A stretch of DNA of 64,000 nt from Rhytidiadelphus loreus (lineage: Eukaryota; Streptophyta; Bryopsida; Hypnales; Hylocomiaceae): the NCBI GenBank assembly GCA_947034895.1, contig OX344761.1, positions 80,245,839 to 80,309,838 on the forward strand. Direction: 5' to 3'. Made by a program: the position numbers and the translations under genes. This document shows positions 57,817-64,000 of this stretch, one piece after another; the first letter of the stretch is position 1; every line of letters starts with the position of its first letter. Below the pieces are notes generated by a model, which saw nothing but the letters and a program-made list of their open reading frames with translations, did no database searches and was not told where the DNA came from.

Positions 57817-60234
57817 AATCTAAAGATAGATTTGATTTAAGTGTTCTTTTAAGTGATCATATTTCTATTGTAGGATTATTATAGTTGTTTATGTAGTGTG
57901 TAAGTTGACAATTGTAAAAGACTTTCAAGGCGTAGCTTCTAGATGCTATAGATTTTTCAAAGCACTAAAGTCATATGCAATTTAAGAAATAATTTACATA
58001 GATTTACTTGAATGTCACCAATGTTTATGTCTTTCAAGTACATTATGACAAAAGACACATTTTATCAACTAATTAATTGATTTTGAAATCACTAAATTAA
58101 TTAAAATACATTTTGTATCCCTCCATCATATTTGTATTTTTTTTACTTTTATTGTGACTACAATCGATATGGGATATTGACACTGCATCCCACATATCAA
58201 TCCTTGAATATATACATTATACTGTAATGCTATACACTTTTCAAACTTTTTGTCAATTTGATTTTTTAGTGTAAAAATAACTGTCAAATTGTTGTTGTTC
58301 TATTAGAAAGTGAATTAGCTTTGTAGATCATCAACTAGAGTCGAATAGGTGGGTTGACTTAAGATATGGAAGGGGCAAATTAGCTCTGTAGATCATTGAC
58401 CAGAGTCAAATAGGTGGGTTGATTTAAGATATGGAAGGGGCGAATTGACAAGATGCAGAAAAGGTCAAGTTAGTGAGGAGATGCAACACTTGTGAAGAGT
58501 TGTCTTCCAATTTTTGGGACTATATTGTCCAAAGGTCTATTTGTTTTTCTTTAGTTCATACCAAGTTGTATAACTCACTGTACTCTTGCAATTTTTGTCT
58601 ATAAAATTCTCAAGCATTAAATTTGTCTAATTGTTTTTGTGGTGTAAGCTGTGAATTGTCTATTTGGTTGAGGAATTCGGCTTGTGGTTGTAAATTGAGT
58701 AAACGGCTGGAGGAGTTAGCTGGATGTGTGAAACTTGGTTGAGTTGACTAAGAGCAATTGAAGCAATGATCTAAGGTCCATTTGACTTGTGTAATAATTG
58801 TGCTTGTTGCCTATCTAATTGTTGTCGGTCTATTATATGGTGTATGCTTGAAGTAACATGCTAATTGACTAAGCGTTCAAGTTGGAGTTGTGTGTTGAAT
58901 ATATTTTCTATTGGACTGAATGAGCATTGGAGTGATTACTACAATTTTAAAATTGCGTTTGTGTGATTGTGCATATAAATTGAATAAATTGTCAGTAATT
59001 GCGAGCTTGTTTGGAAGTTATTGGTTAATGGACAGAGAGATTGAGCCTATAATTGCAAAACCTCTGTAATGTCTAATTGATCAAGTTGTCAAATTATTGA
59101 ATATATTGTGTTAGTTATTATTGGTGGATTGAGGCCTTGTTGACTTGACTGTGCTTGTTGTGTGAAAGTCAAGTCGACTGAAAGAGCATCTACTTGTGAA
59201 TTGTGGCTAAAGTATTCATTGGATATTTTATGTGTGGAAGTTGGTCTATTTGATTATGTGGATATGGTCAAGTTCTTAAGTTGTAATGCAAGTGAACTGT
59301 GTAGTTGATAAAATTGTGTACAAGAGTGTGCGTCAAGACAGAAAAGATTGAGTCGATTCGACAATAGTAATGTTTTGTTTAATTAAGCATAAGCAAGATC
59401 ATTGAAGTGCACAAGTCAAATTGGCCAAGGGCTTAACATGATCCTGCTCAAGCTGGTGACAAAGAATCAACATGAAATCAATAGCGAGAAATTTGGTATG
59501 AGATGTGTGGAAGTTGGTGGAAGCCAATTTGATTGACAGAGTTCTGGATACTTGACAATAAGTGAACAATTGGCTTGTGAAATTTTACTGTTCAATTGAT
59601 TAATGCAAAAATTGTAAAATTCAAATGATGTGGGATTGTTGCTATAAATATGTGCAATCGTAATTATTGAAATTTGAAAGAATGAAGTTAACAATTTCAT
59701 TGAGCATATTGTTTTAAGCTAATAGACTGAAATTATTTTATTAACAGATGGAATTTCATACTCACATGATAGTTATAGTTGGAAGTCAATTAGTTGTGTA
59801 ACTAGCAATTTAAGTGTGTCAATGTTTGCGTATGAATATAGCCGAACAATTAATTAACCAAGACTAATTGACAAAGAATTGGATAAGTCCTAGTTAATGG
59901 TCTTAAAATTGACATGGTCTAATTATAGTAGAAATAGTCTATGAAGTAACTTGACAAATTTTACTATGAATTAAATTAAGTCTATACATACCGAAATGGT
60001 TATATATTAAATTTGACATTTGGGATTTGTAAACTATGTCAAATCACCCATACAAAATCTAGAGTAGTTAAGATTTGCCTTGTTGTCAACCAAGTCTAAT
60101 TGCAAAAGTTTATAGTGCAAGTCAAGTAGCTAGTGTAGCTGTGGTAGGTGGCAAGTCAACTGAGTCTAGTAAATGGACACCCTATACAGTCATAGATCCA
60201 GTCTATTTGCCATGAGTCTCTAAATTGGAAGTAA
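57817..60234. other. Spacer; 65-bp tandem repeat at 58312-58441
   Basis: A 65-bp unit (gaattagctttgtagatcat...) is repeated twice with few differences (58312-58376 and 58377-58441). From there to about 60200 the + strand is rich in tg/tt words and lacks ORFs, resembling a retrotransposon leader or long terminal repeat, but I found no paired copy. Confidence 0.45.
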
Positions 60235-61735
60235 CACTATAAGAAACCCTTGTTTTTAGTGGCATTAAGGAAAAAAGGTTCTAGTTTTCTCTGACATCAC
60301 TTTGTCAAAGGATTTCCGTGTTTTTGAGGAAGATTTGTGGTGCATGTTTTGGAAGACACATGGATGTCAATGTACAAGCATGATGACGTTTTGTTGAACG
60401 TACATGTTTTTTTGGACACTGATTGCAATATGTTCGTGTTACTGAAAACGTAGCAAAAAACAATCAATTGCCACGTCAGTTGAGAGGTTCCAATTCACCA
60501 CAGTAAAGTCTTCTGAACTTACAACGGGTTGCCCAATGGTAAAAAACACAGTGGCCACGTACTGGCTTCTTATTCTTGGAATTTCTTTTTGCATACATTA
60601 ATTTGCGGTGAGACTGGTTCTTCCTTCATTGTTCTTTAGTCAACAAGTATAGAAATAGATCCGCCTAAGGCAAAAATCCAATGTATTGTCAAGATACTAA
60701 AAATAAATACGTTACCTAGCTTAGTTTTTGAAGAAATCTTCATAAGTAATTTTGAGCATAAATTATTTATAAACTAGTGCGGAATAATTCAAGGTCTACA
60801 CTTAGAAAAGAATTTTGTTCCAACAATAATTATATATGTCTAAATTTTTTTTTTGCATTTTATTGCCATTTTTGGACCCCTTCCATACTTTCCTCTCTAT
60901 ACATGCACAAGATCTAAAGTATCTGTCTTTTTCGAAGTAAATAACGTGCACATGTGCATCAAGCTTTACTTTTCTAATACATTATAAAATTGCAGAATTG
61001 TTTGTCACACTTTTTCAATAAAAGTCTCATGTACATGTCAATATACTATTGAGCTTGCAAATTAATGTGACAATTGCAAGGAGCCTGAAAGCCTGAAGGA
61101 GCAAGAGGAAATAATGTCGGCATTGTTGTTTTTAAATTGGTAGTCGCTAATTCAAGGTAACTTCAAAAATAGTTTATATTTGAAAAATGAGGTTCATGTA
61201 TATGAAGAGCTTGACATAATTGTTAAAGTTCAAGATACTACTAATTGAACTGCAAGAGAAAATTTCAAATGTATTAAGGAAATGTACTGTAATACAAAAA
61301 GAATTAGAAACATAATTTTTCACCTTTGAAAAACCATACAGATGGAAAACGAGGATTCCGTGCACATTTCTTTGCAATACGTACAATATCCAAATGAATT
61401 GAGTGTGTATAGAAGAATTTCTAGAACTAGAACTGTGTGAATTATGAAAATGGTTGCTTCACTTTTCTGTGATGAATTGCCGAAATTTAATGAGTACAAT
61501 GATTTGCTGGGCATGGCATATTTAGTGACCAACATGCTATGAATATGAATAGTGTAATTTTGAATTTCACCCTTGTAGAAATTCAGTTAACATATATAGA
61601 GTAAAGGATCACAGCCATTTCTATATATGTCAACTAATTGAAACTAGCTAAAACTAGCGTTCCTGTTGTGCTTCCTTCAGTTCATTAACCCTAGTCCGGC
61701 AATGGCCGTTTTGGATAAAAAACTAGCTTTTGAAA

Positions 61736-62646
61736 TGCTATAAATCTAAATGTGACTAAGTAATGAAGATCTTAACCGTACAATCATGTAGTACACTTGT
61801 TGTACATGTCATGGACCAAATTTGAAGTCATTTGACCGTGTAGAAAGCAGGATTATAATGTTTTAGTGTTGAAAAAGAATGCTGAAATTTTCCTAAACAC
61901 ACATTTAAAGACCAAATTTGATTTCTAAACCTAATCAAATGAAAAAACTTTAAACTACAAGGTGATTCAAAAGCAAAAGACAAGCACATTCTTGAAAAAA
62001 ATTATTATTCAATTGACTAAATGGGTTTGCAAATTGGCTTGCACATGTCAAAAATAGGCAAGAAAAGTTGTTAAAAACACATTTAGGGCTGAACCTCCTT
62101 CTACTAAAGTGCTTCTCAGTCATTCATAAATTCTTGTTTTGATATTAGAATTTAGGCACACAAACTAGAGTACTATGCGCCACTTTACAATAAATTTTTT
62201 TTGGAAACGGACATTTCATGAAGATACAAACCAACAAAGTTCACTACAATTCATAAATGGTTGGATTTTGAATTGCTCCCAAACATTCAAAAGAACTCAG
62301 ATTGACATGAAAATTTCACCACAATAACTACAATGCAATGAAAACACAATCCAACAAATTTTATTGAAATCGAACATTTCATGAAGGACATACAAGCCTC
62401 TAGAGTTGCAGCCATGAAGTGCACTTTGGTGAATCAAATTGAGCCTGTGAACTTTGAATGACTTCCTAAAAAGCATTACCTCTTGGATTGATCTGAAAAT
62501 TTTACCACACAAGCTAGAAGAAAAGGTGCAACTTTCCCAACAAGTTTTATTGAATTTGGACATTGGATGCAAAAATTACAGTACTTTGAATTTAACTGAA
62601 AACTATGTGAGGACAGTCTCAGTCCTCTTCGGCGGTCTACGGTTAA
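61736..62646 (+). repeat. 0.9-kb dispersed repeat, copy B
   Basis: Colinear with 29741-30653 over its full length with many substitutions. It lies between the CACTA border and the transposase domain, whereas copy A lies within an unrelated element with inverted ends, so the unit seems to move on its own. Confidence 0.6.
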
Positions 62647-62950
62647 GCTTCGTGTTTATTAAAATGTAAGTGTGTCAGCATATCATTTTGTATGTCAATT
62701 CTCTAAGATGATGTTGTAAAATTTATAGAGAAATTGAGCTGAGAATTCATTTGATGTAAGCATATCATATTATATCGTAGGGATATGAATAAAACATTAT
62801 TTTCCTATTAACACATGGTTCCTAATGTTAACATTCATAAAAATTGAAGAAAAAACACTTTACATTTTGCATTGTAGAAATGAAATAGTAGTTGATGACA
62901 GAACATGTTACCATCAATACTATAACTAACATTGCAATACTACTTCTCTG

Positions 62951-63802
62951 CTACATATGCACGTCTGCGTTCTCTTCCGTTGCTGTCTGTGAAGGTATTG
63001 TGATGTACGTGCCTCCCACTGTCGCTGCCTGTCGTCGAGGCTCTGTTGCCAACAATACTGGTTGTAGACCTATGAAGTCAGAGTCGTTTCCAACATCGAT
63101 GATGCGGTTCAATGATTCAGGAAGTTGTAACTGTCCACGTCTGCCACGAACATCAGTTCTACAAACCAGCTTCCATCCGCGTTTGTTGAGGTCGTCAGAA
63201 AAAAACACTTGTTGGCAATGTAATGGGAATGCGAAGGAATCAGCGTGTACGTTTCCATCCATGCGGTTGAAGTTTGCCATTGTAAAACCATATTTGTCCC
63301 TGTGTACATTTGGATACCGTGCATCTTGGGAGTTGCGAACCCAATCGCACAATAGAACCGTAGTGCAATGATTTCGATAATCCAACTCTAGGATTTCTTC
63401 TATGTACCCCACGTAATCATGAGTTCTCTCAATGGGGCGTCCTTCCTGAAGTCCCCATCGAAGCTGACTTGTAAATGATGCCACAACACAGGAATCACGA
63501 GTTACAAGTCCTACTTCAGAACTACGGACGCGTAGATGCATACCACATGCATACATGTGGCGGTGAGAGGTTGCATACTGTTCTGGCAGTCGGGAGTAGT
63601 GCACAATGTCTTTGTCCAATTCTTCACCAGCTAATTCTGCAGCATCTACGCGTGCCCTCAACCAATCCGGGAAATTTGGGAATTCTGACAATTCAGGTGG
63701 ATATCTCAGTTGCTGTGGAGGACGACGACGTCGACACTCCAAACGAAATGCCTCGCGTTCTTCCCAACGTCTGCACTTTTGAATGACATACTCTCTGCAC
63801 AT
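62951..63802 (-). CDS. CACTA transposase, C-terminal (DUF4216-type) exon
   Basis: An open frame of 283 codons. The part around residues 125-225 matches the DUF4216 pattern of plant CACTA transposases (TNP2 type): DYVGYIEEILELDY, then VLLCDWV, DKYGFTMANF, then CQQVFFSDDLNKRGWKLVCR. The preceding part (FPDWLRARV; HMYACGMHLRVRSSE; CVVASF) matches the linker between the transposase core and this domain. An acceptor-like atgtgcag lies just upstream near the frame start, so the first residues of the open frame are probably intron and the exon joins a catalytic exon beyond 64000. No stop interrupts it, so this copy may be relatively young. The role is DNA transposition; the catalytic core is not in the window. 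Confidence 0.85.
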   Translation of the reverse strand: MCREYVIQKCRRWEEREAFRLECRRRRPPQQLRYPPELSEFPNFPDWLRARVDAAELAGEELDKDIVHYSRLPEQYATSHRHMYACGMHLRVRSSEVGLVTRDSCVVASFTSQLRWGLQEGRPIERTHDYVGYIEEILELDYRNHCTTVLLCDWVRNSQDARYPNVHRDKYGFTMANFNRMDGNVHADSFAFPLHCQQVFFSDDLNKRGWKLVCRTDVRGRRGQLQLPESLNRIIDVGNDSDFIGLQPVLLATEPRRQAATVGGTYITIPSQTATEENADVHM

Positions 63803-64000
63803 AATACATCATTATCATCTGTTGTTATAAGCGTGTGGTAATAACAACTACAACAAAGTAGTAATACAGTTACTACAAGTTTTCCTATAAACGTATGTGT
63901 GCGACTTGGAGAACAAATTTGTAGGGAAAAATATAAAAGTTTCTTCATATGTCACTATTAATGATATTGCGTACTACATGTCCACTTGTTTTACGCATGC

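Larger units (their letters stand above)
60235..64000 (-). mobile_element. CACTA (En/Spm-type) transposon, terminal part
   Basis: The left border reads CACTATAAGAAACCCTTG, a typical CACTA terminal sequence, preceded by taa as a possible 3-bp target duplication. The subterminal 300 bases are less AT-rich and repeat short words such as gtgttttt and acgt. The transposase gene is on the minus strand and its C-terminal domain is at 63802-62951, so the border seen here is the 3' end of the element; the 5' end lies beyond the window. The interior includes a 0.9-kb repeat (61736-62646) that is also found at 29741-30653 and may be a later insertion. Confidence 0.65.

Noticed and set aside
58441..60200. 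Possible long terminal repeat of a retrotransposon
   Set aside because: No second copy, primer-binding site or TG...CA border could be found; only the base composition suggested it.

Overview
The window looks like an AT-rich nuclear stretch of a land-plant genome. The evidence is spliceosomal introns with GT/AG borders, genes on both strands separated by kilobases, plant-style CACTA, hAT and pogo-like DNA transposons, and many miniature inverted-repeat elements (MITEs). I cannot place it more narrowly from sequence alone. Most of the provided ORF translations are chance or relic frames. I found no rRNA, tRNA, CRISPR array or bacterial-type operon.

Region 1-27 kb is the main feature: a cassette of two linked genes, present four times in direct orientation. 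The first gene encodes a protein of about 330 residues with a disordered N-terminus, a charged helical middle and three hydrophobic segments, in three exons. The second, about 0.8 kb downstream, encodes a soluble-looking protein of 111-117 residues. Copy 1 (1-2640) is broken in both genes. Copy 2 (5499-8254) keeps the membrane gene but has a broken small gene. Copy 3 (16736-19540) keeps both. Copy 4 (24180-26647) keeps only the small gene. Copies 2 and 3 also share upstream sequence as far out as about 3545 and 15300, so whole segments were duplicated. The copies differ repeatedly by 4-bp insertions of one form (XY becoming XY, its reverse complement, then XY), several of which cause frameshifts. 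I regard this insertion signature and the amplified gene pair as the most unusual content here.

The spaces between the copies hold repeats: a tandem array with a 1.38-kb foldback element (8.9-11.4 kb), a GC-rich MITE (14.5 kb), a pogo-like transposase relic interrupted by another MITE (20.3-21.8 kb), a 36-bp minisatellite, and interlocked inverted repeats (22.9-23.7 kb).

Region 27-45 kb is almost all mobile-element debris. It includes a 2.8-kb element with inverted ends (28.9-31.7 kb) and a decayed hAT transposase gene on the minus strand (37.3-33.7 kb). A 725-bp MITE with a 4-bp target duplication sits inside the hAT gene, and a sister copy lies just outside it. A 1.38-kb element with TTA target duplications follows (42.9-44.3 kb).

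Region 45-48 kb contains one plausible ordinary host gene, a 118-residue small membrane protein on the minus strand with a likely spliced 5' leader. Region 48-57 kb is MITEs, a CACTA-ended 945-bp element and hexamer-like simple repeats. A 173-codon ORF with a TATA-like motif about 100 bp upstream lies at 57.3 kb. From 60.2 kb to the window end is the terminal part of a CACTA transposon whose transposase C-terminal domain (DUF4216 type) is read on the minus strand. The catalytic part lies beyond the window.
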